NCBI GenBank assembly: GCA_017407755.1
Contig: JAFQVY010000009.1
Location: 46,014 to 110,013 of the forward strand
DNA from: Clostridia bacterium
GTDB lineage: Bacteria; Bacillota; Clostridia; Oscillospirales; Acutalibacteraceae
DNA: 64,000 nt
Direction: 5' to 3'
The notes beneath the pieces are model-generated. The model made no database searches and had not been told where the DNA came from. It worked only from the letters and a program-made list of their open reading frames with translations. The first letter of the stretch is position 1. Each line of letters begins with the position of its first letter. A program made the position numbers and the translations under genes. Below, one piece after another: positions 1 through 9,300 of the stretch.

Positions 1-3000
1 GTTATCCTCGTTTCCACTATCGTTACCGGCGTAAGCATACTCATCAACATACCACTTGTTTGTTCCAAAAGAAGCTCCAAGCTTAAAGCAAATACCGTCT
101 TTAAATGTTTCAATAACATCTGTTCTGAGATTTGTTGAAGAGCCGTCAGCAAACTTGATAACATTAATATCTGCAGGAACTTCACCTACATAAATATTAC
201 TACCGTTATCATCAGTTTCAACGAACGTCATCTTATTACCGGGATAAGCCGAAGACCAAATTGTTGTTGCCACTGTACCGCTGCCATAATACGAATAAAG
301 GTAAGCATTTTCCCAGTCGTCAGGCTTAACGAAGTAAATCTTAATCATATCGGTTGTGCCGCCTGAAGAACCGCCGGAGTTACCGCCGGAGTTGTCACCT
401 GAGCTACCGCCGGAAGAACCGCCACCGAATGTTGGACCGGGAAGTACAGGTGAACCCTGACCTGTCTGACCTATGTTAATATCACCGATATTAGCTGTAC
501 CGCCGGGATTGGAAACAGGATTGTTGGACTTCATAGTCTTATAGTCTGTATAAGCCTTATTAAGCTCTGTGTCAGAAACGTTATTCATATATGCTTTCTT
601 AAGAGCCATATATGCATCATAGGAAGCATACTGATACTCCTTGGAAAGAACATTCTTAACTTCGTTCATAAGGGTTGAAGACGCACCGACAGAAGCAAGC
701 TCGGCAGCACCCTCCTCTACGGGGAATACTGTAATAAGCTTTGCAACATACTTCTGAATAGAAGTTGCATCCTTGATATTAACCTTGCCGTCGCCTGTTA
801 CGTCAGCCTGTGTTAGAGCCTTATCCTCAAGAGTAAGCATCTTTGCGGTGTGCTTCTGAACGGTAGTAGCATCCTTAACGTTAATCTTTTCGTTAAGGTC
901 AGCGTCACCGTACATATACTCTACCTGAGGTGCAGTTGTTTCTGTTGTGGGAACTGTTTCGTCGGGAGTTGAAGTTTCTATAGGCTCGGTTTTGGGAGCT
1001 GTAGGTCTTTCAGGCATTTCGGGTAAAATTGCCTCGCCGTCTTTAACCTCTATCATAACGGTTGACTTGTGCTCTGTTCCGTCGCTGTATTTAGCATTTA
1101 CTTCGAGAACATACATTCCATCGCTTGCAACACTAAACATAGCTCTGGATTTATCTGAATAATCCTGTACGGTTGTGCCGCTTACTGCAAATTTAAACTG
1201 TACATCCTCTGCACCGTCTGCAGCATAAGCTTCTACGAAGAAGCAACCATCGTCATACTCAACAATAACAACGGGAGCAAGCTCGTCAACCTCAGGCTCT
1301 GTAGGTGTGCTCTCTGTGGGGTCAGTTGGCTGAGTTGTAGGAACAGAAGGCTCTGTAGGCTTTGTAACTATCTCAGAGGGGTCAGTCTCAGCAGGCTCTG
1401 AAGGCTCTGTTGCTACAGGAGTTGCCTGTGTAGGATTAGTTGCAGGCTCTGTAGGATTGTCGCCGTCTAAGTTAATATAAACGTCAGCTACAAAATCAGA
1501 AGCATAATCGGCAAAGTTAAGGTCGCTTGTCTGGTCAGCATCTTTACCTTCGTCAAACACAACACCTGTAAAGTCAGAAGCAGGAACAAGTGCTGTATAC
1601 TTTCCGTCATTGCCAAGTGTCATAGGAACGCCGGGCCATGTGGTACCGTCGCCGCCGTCTCCCCAAACATGAGCATGCACGTTAGTTGTAACACTGCCTG
1701 AGGGAGTATAAGTAAGCTTCTGAGAACCGAGAGTAATCTTGCAGTTAGCTACAGGGAAAGCACTTGTCTTAACGCCTGTATCGCCGTTGATTGCGAAGTA
1801 AACGCTTGAATATTCAGCAATAACCTTAGCAGAATATGTACCGTCAGCATTTTTTGTCATAGGAATAGACTGGTTATTTGCAGAGTTACCTTCGTCAACT
1901 GCAATGCAAACAACGCTCTGAGGAGCATCGGTAAGGTTAGATACATCAACAGTAACTGTTACTGTATCGTAAACGATTTCCTCAAGTTCGTTCTTCTCAA
2001 GAGTTTGGCCTGTGTAGTCAACCATATATGTGTAAGAGGGGCAGATAAGGTTGAAGGCAAGGTCTGTGCCGTTTAAGATTACATAATCATCATAAACATC
2101 TACAAGATAACCCTGTGAGCTGTTGATGTCGTGAATGTAATCAAGACCTGTGTTGCTTGAATTGGGATGTGTTGTGGAAGCATTGGAAGGAATATGAACT
2201 GTATAGGCTGTTTTTCCGTTTTCATTATCGAAGTTATAGCCATATTTAAAGTCGATGTGGGTATGACCGGAGAAGAAGATAACATCCTTATGCTCTTCAA
2301 GAATACCCTTAAGTCTCTTAACCTGGGGATATGTATCAACTAAACCTGCACCATAGAGAGGGCTGATTTTGTTGTCACCTGCGCCATAACCTCTAAAAAG
2401 AGCATGCTCATTGATGAAAACTCGGTGGCCGTCGCCTTCATACTTATCAAGCAATTTTTCAAGCCATGTAAGCTGAGCATCTGTAAACTCGTTAGACTTA
2501 CCGGGGTCTTTACTTAACTCAAGAACCATGAAAATATAGTGGTCGCCGTTGATGGTCTTTTCGTAATATGTTTCCTTCTGCATTTTTCCGGTGATTACAT
2601 TAAGACCGGTTGCAGTTTTATAAGTTTCAAGACCAAAAGTATAAGGAATATCATCGGTTATATTGCCGCCGTCATTATATGTTTCGTGGTTACCGTTTGT
2701 TTCGTAAATGGGATTGTTATAGTTTGAGGAAGCAATTATCTTCTGGTATGTCTTCCATTCTTCACTATATTTATCTGTACCGCTGTTGCCGTTCATATTG
2801 TCGCCGCAAGTTGTAATAAACTCAACGTCTCTCTTTGCAGCAACCTCTAAAGAATTAGCTAAGTGCTCTTTTGCATATGTATACCAGTTACCGTAGTCGA
2901 TATGGATATCAGAAAGAGCCATAAAGTCATACTGCTTTGTGCCGCCCTTGAACTGCTTATCTGCAGGAATATCAAACACAGCAGAAGCATTGGCTACTGT

Positions 3001-3348
3001 AGGAGTAGTACCGCTCTTTACAGCAATAACCTTTGTAGCACCTGCAGGGATTGCAGTGTTTGCAGGCATATTGAAATACTTTTTGCTTGAAGATGCTTCT
3101 ATCTGTGCGATACCTGCATAGCCTTCAAGTGCGCCTGTGTCGTTTGACCAATAAAGAATATAAGTACCGCTTGTGCCAGAAAGGCTTAAACGGCCCTCTG
3201 CATAGCCTGCATTCTTGTATGCGAATTCGTAGTTAAGGTCAAGGCCCGCAGCACTTACACCCGTAAAACCTACAATGCACATAGAAAAAAGCATTGCCAT
3301 AACCAAAGCAACAGAAAGTAAAGCTTTGGTCATTTTCTTTGTTTTCAT
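1..3348 (-). CDS. Secreted calcineurin-like phosphoesterase with starch-binding modules and dockerin (3' end off window)
   Basis: Partial gene: the frame stays open to the left edge (1116 codons visible), so the C-terminus is missing. It starts with a signal peptide (KK-rich, hydrophobic, VSAAG cleavage region near residue 34) behind a strong AAGGAGG site. Residues about 140-445 are a metallophosphoesterase: the metal motifs are visible as SDIH, GDN, GNHE and GHTH. After it come a beta module (about 453-516), a CBM26-like starch module (about 526-616, HVWGDGG...TTWPG), a Pro/Thr/Glu linker, an Ig-like module (about 690-768), a second linker, a dockerin (about 809-874, two Ca-binding repeats with KDATTVQK and KDATSIQK), a helical segment, a Gly/Ser linker and another starch-module-like stretch at the edge. 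Paralogue of the protein at 35752-38520. The substrate is unknown; the modules predict extracellular action on or near starch in a cohesin-dockerin complex. Confidence 0.85.
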   Translation of the reverse strand, partial: MKTKKMTKALLSVALVMAMLFSMCIVGFTGVSAAGLDLNYEFAYKNAGYAEGRLSLSGTSGTYILYWSNDTGALEGYAGIAQIEASSSKKYFNMPANTAIPAGATKVIAVKSGTTPTVANASAVFDIPADKQFKGGTKQYDFMALSDIHIDYGNWYTYAKEHLANSLEVAAKRDVEFITTCGDNMNGNSGTDKYSEEWKTYQKIIASSNYNNPIYETNGNHETYNDGGNITDDIPYTFGLETYKTATGLNVITGKMQKETYYEKTINGDHYIFMVLELSKDPGKSNEFTDAQLTWLEKLLDKYEGDGHRVFINEHALFRGYGAGDNKISPLYGAGLVDTYPQVKRLKGILEEHKDVIFFSGHTHIDFKYGYNFDNENGKTAYTVHIPSNASTTHPNSSNTGLDYIHDINSSQGYLVDVYDDYVILNGTDLAFNLICPSYTYMVDYTGQTLEKNELEEIVYDTVTVTVDVSNLTDAPQSVVCIAVDEGNSANNQSIPMTKNADGTYSAKVIAEYSSVYFAINGDTGVKTSAFPVANCKITLGSQKLTYTPSGSVTTNVHAHVWGDGGDGTTWPGVPMTLGNDGKYTALVPASDFTGVVFDEGKDADQTSDLNFADYASDFVADVYINLDGDNPTEPATNPTQATPVATEPSEPAETDPSEIVTKPTEPSVPTTQPTDPTESTPTEPEVDELAPVVIVEYDDGCFFVEAYAADGAEDVQFKFAVSGTTVQDYSDKSRAMFSVASDGMYVLEVNAKYSDGTEHKSTVMIEVKDGEAILPEMPERPTAPKTEPIETSTPDETVPTTETTAPQVEYMYGDADLNEKINVKDATTVQKHTAKMLTLEDKALTQADVTGDGKVNIKDATSIQKYVAKLITVFPVEEGAAELASVGASSTLMNEVKNVLSKEYQYASYDAYMALKKAYMNNVSDTELNKAYTDYKTMKSNNPVSNPGGTANIGDINIGQTGQGSPVLPGPTFGGGSSGGSSGDNSGGNSGGSSGGTTDMIKIYFVKPDDWENAYLYSYYGSGTVATTIWSSAYPGNKMTFVETDDNGSNIYVGEVPADINVIKFADGSSTNLRTDVIETFKDGICFKLGASFGTNKWYVDEYAYAGNDSGNEDN

Positions 3349-3400
3349 TAAAAATCCTCCTTCTCGTGTCAGTTAGACACCTATAATCGTACATAATAAT

Positions 3401-3457
3401 TATAACAAAACCCTGCTTTCAAATCAATTAACATAATTGATAGAATAGCAGGGCTTT
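3401..3457 (-). terminator. Terminator after tatD
   Basis: Read on the minus strand, AGCCCTGCT pairs with AGCAGGGT around an inner CAATTA/TAATTG stem, followed by TTTTGTT. It lies just downstream of tatD and before the phosphoesterase promoter region, so it closes metG-tatD. Confidence 0.65.
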
Positions 3458-3482
3458 ATATGTGCATTATTTCTATTTGTAT

Positions 3483-4253
3483 TTATATGCTGAAAAATTC
3501 TTCTGCATTTTTTGTGCAAATATCTATAAGGTGCTGTGTGTCCATACCCTTAATCTCGGCAATCCTTTGGGCAGTAAAGGCGATTTTCTCGCTTGAGTTT
3601 CGCTTGCCTCTGAAAGGTACCGGCGAAAGGTAAGGGCAGTCGGTTTCGAGCAAAAGCCTGTCAAGAGGCACCGCCTCGGCAACCTCAACAGGCACTCTGG
3701 CATTTTTAAAAGTAACGACTCCGCCCATACTGATGTATGCACCAAGGTTTATAACCTCTTTAAGCATTTCACGACTGCCGCTATAGCAGTGCAAAAGCAC
3801 TTTTTTAGGGGTGTATTTCTTTAAAATACGCATTGTGTCGGCATGAGCGTCTCTGTCGTGAATAACCACGGGAGCGTCAAGTTCTAAGCTGAGTTTCAGT
3901 TGATCCTCAAAGACCTTTAACTGAGGCTCTTTTGGAATATCCCAGTAATAATCAAGACCAATTTCCCCTATTGCTACAACCTTTTTATTATTCACATAAA
4001 GGTCAGCCAGTGTAGCAAGGTAATCTTTTGAAAGTCCTTCGAGGTTTTCGGGGTGAATTCCCACCGCCGCATACATAAAAGGATATTTTTCGGAAAACTC
4101 AATTGCTTTTTTAGAAGTAGATAAATCTACAGAAGCATTCACAACCGCCTTGACTCCCATAGAAGGCAAAGAGGCTAACAAAGCCTCTCTGTCCTCATTA
4201 AACTTTTCGTCGTCGTAGTGAGCGTGAACGTCAAAAATATTATTATAACTCAT
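3483..4253 (-). CDS. tatD: TatD family metal-dependent hydrolase (DNase)
   Basis: 256 aa, the usual length for TatD/YcfH. The TIM-barrel amidohydrolase signatures are present: HAHYDD near the N-terminus, GEIGLDYYWD (metal-bridging Glu), PVVIHDRDAH, LLHCYSG and a C-terminal LLETDCPYLSP. Family members are cytoplasmic Mg-dependent 3'-5' DNases or RNases. Its ATG overlaps the metG stop codon by one base (TGATG), so the two are translationally coupled; metG-tatD is a widespread Firmicute arrangement. Function in this organism is inferred from family and context. Confidence 0.93.
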   Translation of the reverse strand: MSYNNIFDVHAHYDDEKFNEDREALLASLPSMGVKAVVNASVDLSTSKKAIEFSEKYPFMYAAVGIHPENLEGLSKDYLATLADLYVNNKKVVAIGEIGLDYYWDIPKEPQLKVFEDQLKLSLELDAPVVIHDRDAHADTMRILKKYTPKKVLLHCYSGSREMLKEVINLGAYISMGGVVTFKNARVPVEVAEAVPLDRLLLETDCPYLSPVPFRGKRNSSEKIAFTAQRIAEIKGMDTQHLIDICTKNAEEFFSI

Positions 4254-6193
4254 CAGCTGATTTTTGAACCTGCGGGCACACCGTCAACAAAGATTACCTT
4301 TACGTCTTCACCGCTTGTTGCCGCTAAAATCATACCTGCACTCTCAATACCGCAAAGGGTAGCAGGCTTTAAGTTAGAAACAAGAATAATAGACTTGCCA
4401 ATAAGCTCGTCGGGCTTATAATATTTTGCAATGCCTGAGGCAACTGTTCTTTCCTTAACGCCGTCAAAAACAGTAAGCTTCAAAAGCTTTTTAGCCTTCT
4501 TAACCGGCTCGCAGGCGGTGATTTTGGCAACACGAAGGTCAACCTTACAGAAATCCTCAATGCCGATTTCTGCCAAGCCTTCAGGAATTTCGACCTTAGG
4601 CTCCTCTGACTTTGTTTCGTTATTGCAGATAAACTTGTTAAGCTCCTCAATTTCCTTTTCAACGTCAATTCTTGGGAAAAGAACTTCGCCACGCTTAACT
4701 GTAACCGTTGAGGGAAGTACTCCCCACTTGTCCATATTTTCATAGGTTGCATCACTACCGCTCATTCCAATCTGCTCCCAAACCTTGGGCATTGTGGAGG
4801 GCATAAAGCATGAAAGAGGAGTTGTAGCAACACGGATAGCCTCAAGAAGATTATAAAGAACTCTGGCAAGTCTGGGTCTCATTGCTTCATCTTTTGCAAG
4901 CACCCAGGGCATTGTCTCGTCAATATATTTATTGGCACGGTTTACTACCTTGAAAATCTCTGCAAGAGCATTATTGAGCTGAGTCTCGTCAATATATTTA
5001 TCTACCTCTGCTTTTAAGGCTAAGGCTGTTTCAATAAGAGACTCGTCAAACTCACCCTCAGACTGTTCTTCGGGTAAAGTACCGCCAAAATATTTTTCAA
5101 CCATTGCAACTGTACGGGAAACAAGGTTGCCAAGACCGTTTGCAAGGTCGGTGTTAATGCGGTTAATCATAATCTCGTTAGAAAACGAGCTGTCTGCACC
5201 CAAAGCCATTTCTCGTAAAATATGGTAACGGATTGCATCTGCACCGTATCTCTCGCCTAAAACAAAGGGGTCTACAACATTGCCTAAAGACTTGCTCATC
5301 TTCTGTCCGTTAAAGGTAATCCAACCGTGAACGGCAAGGTGCTTAGGAAGCGGCAAATCAAGAGCCATAAGCATTGCAGGCCAGATAATAGCGTGGAAAC
5401 GCATAATATCCTTTGCAACCATGTGAGTATCTGCAGGCCAGTATTTGGCGTAGTCGTTATATGCGTTATTCTCGTAGCCTAAAGCTGTAATGTAGTTGGA
5501 AAGAGCATCAATCCAAACGTAAACAACGTGCTTTTCGTCAAAGCTTACAGGTACACCCCAAGTAAAGGTTGTACGGGAAACACACAAATCCTCAAGACCG
5601 GGCTTTATGAAGTTGTTTACAAGCTCAACTGCTCTTGTTTTTGGGCGGAGGTAATCGGTTTCGGTAAGAAGCTTTTCAATTCTCTCGGCAAAGGGAGACA
5701 TCTTAAGGAAGTAAGCTTCCTCTTTAGCCTCAATAACATCTCTGCCGCACTCAGGACATTTGCCGTCTACAAGCTGGCTGTCTGTCCAGAAGCTTTCGCA
5801 GGGAGTACAGTATTTGCCTGTGTATTCGCCCTTATAAATATAACCTTTATCATAAAGAGCCTTAAAAATCTTCTGCACTGCCTCAACGTGATAATCGTCA
5901 GTAGTACGGATGTAGCGGTCGTAGTCTACATTCATATATTTCCACAAAGCCTTGAAATTCTCAACAATTTCGTCAACATACTCTTTAGGAGTAACGCCTT
6001 TTTCGGCGGCTTTCTGCTCAATCTTAAGACCGTGTTCATCTGTACCTGTTAAGAACATTACGTCTTTACCCTGCATTCTCTTATATCTTGCAATAGAGTC
6101 ACAGGCTACAGTTGTGTAGCAATGACCGATATGAGGATTGCCCGAAGGGTAGTAAATGGGGGTAGTAATGTAAAATTTATTGCTCTGACACAT
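4253..6193 (-). CDS. metG: Methionyl-tRNA synthetase
   Basis: 646 aa class I aminoacyl-tRNA synthetase that charges tRNA-Met. The HIGH motif (NPHIGH) is near residue 20 and KMSKS (GQKMSKSLGN) near residue 300. A zinc knuckle is formed by CTPC and CPEC around residues 125-145. The last ~105 residues are the EMAPII-like OB-fold tRNA-binding extension (LRVAKITACEPVKKAKKLL...), as in dimeric bacterial MetRS. Preceded by CAGGAGTGATTTAA. First gene of metG-tatD. Confidence 0.97.
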   Translation of the reverse strand: MCQSNKFYITTPIYYPSGNPHIGHCYTTVACDSIARYKRMQGKDVMFLTGTDEHGLKIEQKAAEKGVTPKEYVDEIVENFKALWKYMNVDYDRYIRTTDDYHVEAVQKIFKALYDKGYIYKGEYTGKYCTPCESFWTDSQLVDGKCPECGRDVIEAKEEAYFLKMSPFAERIEKLLTETDYLRPKTRAVELVNNFIKPGLEDLCVSRTTFTWGVPVSFDEKHVVYVWIDALSNYITALGYENNAYNDYAKYWPADTHMVAKDIMRFHAIIWPAMLMALDLPLPKHLAVHGWITFNGQKMSKSLGNVVDPFVLGERYGADAIRYHILREMALGADSSFSNEIMINRINTDLANGLGNLVSRTVAMVEKYFGGTLPEEQSEGEFDESLIETALALKAEVDKYIDETQLNNALAEIFKVVNRANKYIDETMPWVLAKDEAMRPRLARVLYNLLEAIRVATTPLSCFMPSTMPKVWEQIGMSGSDATYENMDKWGVLPSTVTVKRGEVLFPRIDVEKEIEELNKFICNNETKSEEPKVEIPEGLAEIGIEDFCKVDLRVAKITACEPVKKAKKLLKLTVFDGVKERTVASGIAKYYKPDELIGKSIILVSNLKPATLCGIESAGMILAATSGEDVKVIFVDGVPAGSKIS

Positions 6194-6267
6194 TTAAATC
6201 ACTCCTGTGTTAATTTCGTTTATCTAAATTATTATTTTATCACGATTAAACTCAAAAAGCAACCATA

Positions 6268-6303
6268 AGAAAAAGGGATTTCCCGTTAAAGAAATCCCTT
6301 TTA
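6268..6303 (-). terminator. Terminator after the large amylase
   Basis: AAGGGATTTC and GAAATCCCTT form a 10-bp stem with a short loop. On the minus strand it is followed by TTTTTCTT and sits 11 bases past the amylase stop codon. Confidence 0.8.
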
Positions 6304-6313
6304 AATACTTTTG

Positions 6314-9300
6314 TCAGCCTATATAAGCCTTTGCCGCCTGATTGTAGGCATAAAGTGCATTCACCACATTTTTAAGATTGGTGTCATCCCCCTTAATAGC
6401 AAGATAGCCGTAGCTCAGCACGCTGTACTCAAGGGTTACTTCCCCTGCCTTAACCTTAATGCTTTCGTCAAGGTTCTGGGCAAGAATATCACTCACCTTG
6501 ATTTCGTAGTATTCTCCCTTTTTAACAGGGGTAACTGCTACGTCGTTTACTGTACACTTGGGGATATTTTCTTCGTCTTCAATACAGAAGTAATGCTTGA
6601 TTGCTGTTTCCGATTTAAGCGAAAGCTTTGAGCCGTAGTAAGAAACGCCCTCTTCTTCGCCTTTAAGCGAATACATATAATCACTAAAATCCGCATCCGC
6701 TAAGGCTTTGTCGCTTTCGCTTAAGCTTTCATTTGCAAGGTTTTCTGTATTATAGCCAAAATACTCCTGTGCATAAGCTCCGTAGTTAAGCATTGCCTTT
6801 ACAAGAGGCTTTGCCCTCTCATACTCGCTGTCACTGCTTGAAAGGATATACTCTCCGTATTCTTTTACCGAATACTCAAACACTTCGCTCTTATACTCCG
6901 ATGAAACTATTCTGGCTTTAACGCTTGACGCCATTTCTTTTGCTGATACCTCGCAGGCAAACACATAATAACCGTCTTTTTTCTCTGCATTTTTCACATA
7001 ACAGGTCTTTGTGTTGCCGTTTGGTAGTATGAACACAAGCTTTGAGCTTTCGTCAGCTACAACCTTGTCTGAAAGATTCATATAGAAGTTTACTTCTATA
7101 TTTCCGCTGAGAGACACAGTTGCACCTGCAAAATCGTTCTCAGCTAAAAGCTTTCTTACAACAACCGAAATCTCTATGTCACCTGTTGCGTTTTTTACTG
7201 TGTAACCGCCGTTTGCATCGGCATTAAGCACTTCACCGTCTGCACTTACAGTTTCTATTTCATAACCCTCATTCGGGATAACGGTAAATGTATAGCTGTC
7301 ACCGTATTTTACAGTTTTTTCACCGCTGAACGTAAACTCGCCTTCGTTAACAGTCACATTGTACTCATTAACGCTTTCGCTGTACAGAGCATTTACAGTT
7401 AAATCTTCGGTTACATCTGTAAAGTCTTTGTCCCAGCCTGAGAAGGTATAGGTGTACTGTGCATCACCCTCTCTTACAGGGGAAGTAGGAGCTAAGGCTG
7501 ATTCTCCGTAAGGGATATACTGGATGCTGAGAATTTTGCCGTCATAATCAAGGAAGGTAACCTCAAACTCGTTGATTTTCTGCTCATAGGTTGCTCTGAC
7601 AGTTGTGTCTGCCGTAATTTCAACAAACGATGTATCCCAACCTGTGAACACATAAGAGTACATATCCGTGCCCTCTCTTACGGGGTCAGCAGGAGGAATT
7701 GCCGCACTGCCTTCGGTAACAATCTGTGTATCTAAAACAGCTCCGTCATAATCAAGGAAGGTAACGGTATAGTCATTGAGAACAGGATTGTCGGGGGTGT
7801 TGGGGTCTTGTCCTTCGGCAACATAGTTTACAGTAAGGCGTTTTTCGTCGGTATCGAAGATAAATGTATACGTACCGCCCGTTGCCTCAAGAGTTGCATC
7901 CCCTGCACTTTGGTGCATTGACCAGCTTTTGCCCTCTGTGCTGTCTTCAATGGTACCGTTGTTTCCGTACCAACGGCTGTTAAGCTTATCCTGCACCTTA
8001 AAAGCATAAACGCCTTCTAAAAGCTCAATTGTTGCAACTGCACAGCCTACGCTTTCATCAATTTCCATAGGTGTGCTTGATGACCAATCGTTAAAATCTC
8101 CTCTGAGATAATACTGAGGGGTTTCGGCTTCCGTGGTAGTTTCTACGGGAGTTTCTTCGTCAGGACTGTAAAGCACAGTAAGCTTTTTAGTGCTTCTTGT
8201 TAAAGTAAAGGTATACGTACCGCCTGTAGCCACAAGGGTACACTTGTCTTCGCCTTCTTTCATAGTACAACCGTTATCGCCTGTGGTATCATTAATGGTG
8301 CCGGAATTTCCGTACCATTTTTCAGACTCGGTCTTATAAAGCTTAAAGCCATAGGTGCCTGCTTCAATCTCTACTGTTACAGTCAGAATATCTGCATCAT
8401 CCGTAAGAAGGAATGGGTCGGTGTCTTTCCAATTATTAAACTCGCCCATTAAATAATAGGGGTAATTTTCGCTTTCCTCAGCCTGAGTGGTTGTTTGTGT
8501 CGGGGACAATTCCTCAGCACTTACTGTAAGCTTATTATTTGATAAGTTAAAGCTGAAGGTATATTTTCCCCCTGAGGCTATAAAGGTACAGTTATCATCA
8601 ACAGAGGTTTTCATGGTCCAACCGCCTGAGCCCGTTGTGTCTTCTATTGTGCCGGTATTGCTATACCACGAACCGATACCGCGGTTATGAATCTTAAAGG
8701 AATATGTGCCTTTCTCAATTTCAAGAGTCGTGGTAACTGTATTTGAGCCTTCCTCGTAAGCCAGCTGCAGAGATGAATCCCAATCGTTAAATGTGCCCTT
8801 GAGATAAACGTCAGACTCAGTACTTTCGCTGTGCTCAACTACAAGTCTCTGTGTAACAGTATTGTAGCTAAAGGTGTATTTTCCCCCTGAGGCTTTAAGA
8901 GTACAGTTATCGCTGACGTCAGGCTTCATTGTCCAACCGCCTGAGCCTGTTTCGTCTTCAATAGTACCTGAGTTGCCAAACCACAAATCTCCGCCTTTGA
9001 TTTTAAAGGTGTATTCGCCTTCTTCAAGTATAACGCTGGTGGTGGCAATGTTGCTGTCTTTAGCAACCATAACGTTAGCACTTGTGCTCCAACCGTTAAA
9101 AGAACCTGCAAGCTTAAAATCTGTAACTGAGCCCTTTTCAAGGGAGCCTGATGACTCAACATCATATACAACTGCAATACCTGTATCCCCGATATCGCCT
9201 GAAATATAGCCGTTTGAAACAGTAAAGGTATTACCTGTAATAGCATCTGTATATGTGCCCGAGGCGATTTTGTGGGCAGGAACGCTCATGTTGTTATAAT

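Noticed and set aside
5528-6052. Plus-strand frame of 174 codons inside metG
   Set aside because: Shadow of metG, which is fully conserved on the other strand.
7850-9110. CRISPR-like repeats in the large amylase
   Set aside because: They are imperfect ~90-codon protein modules in frame, not short repeats with spacers.
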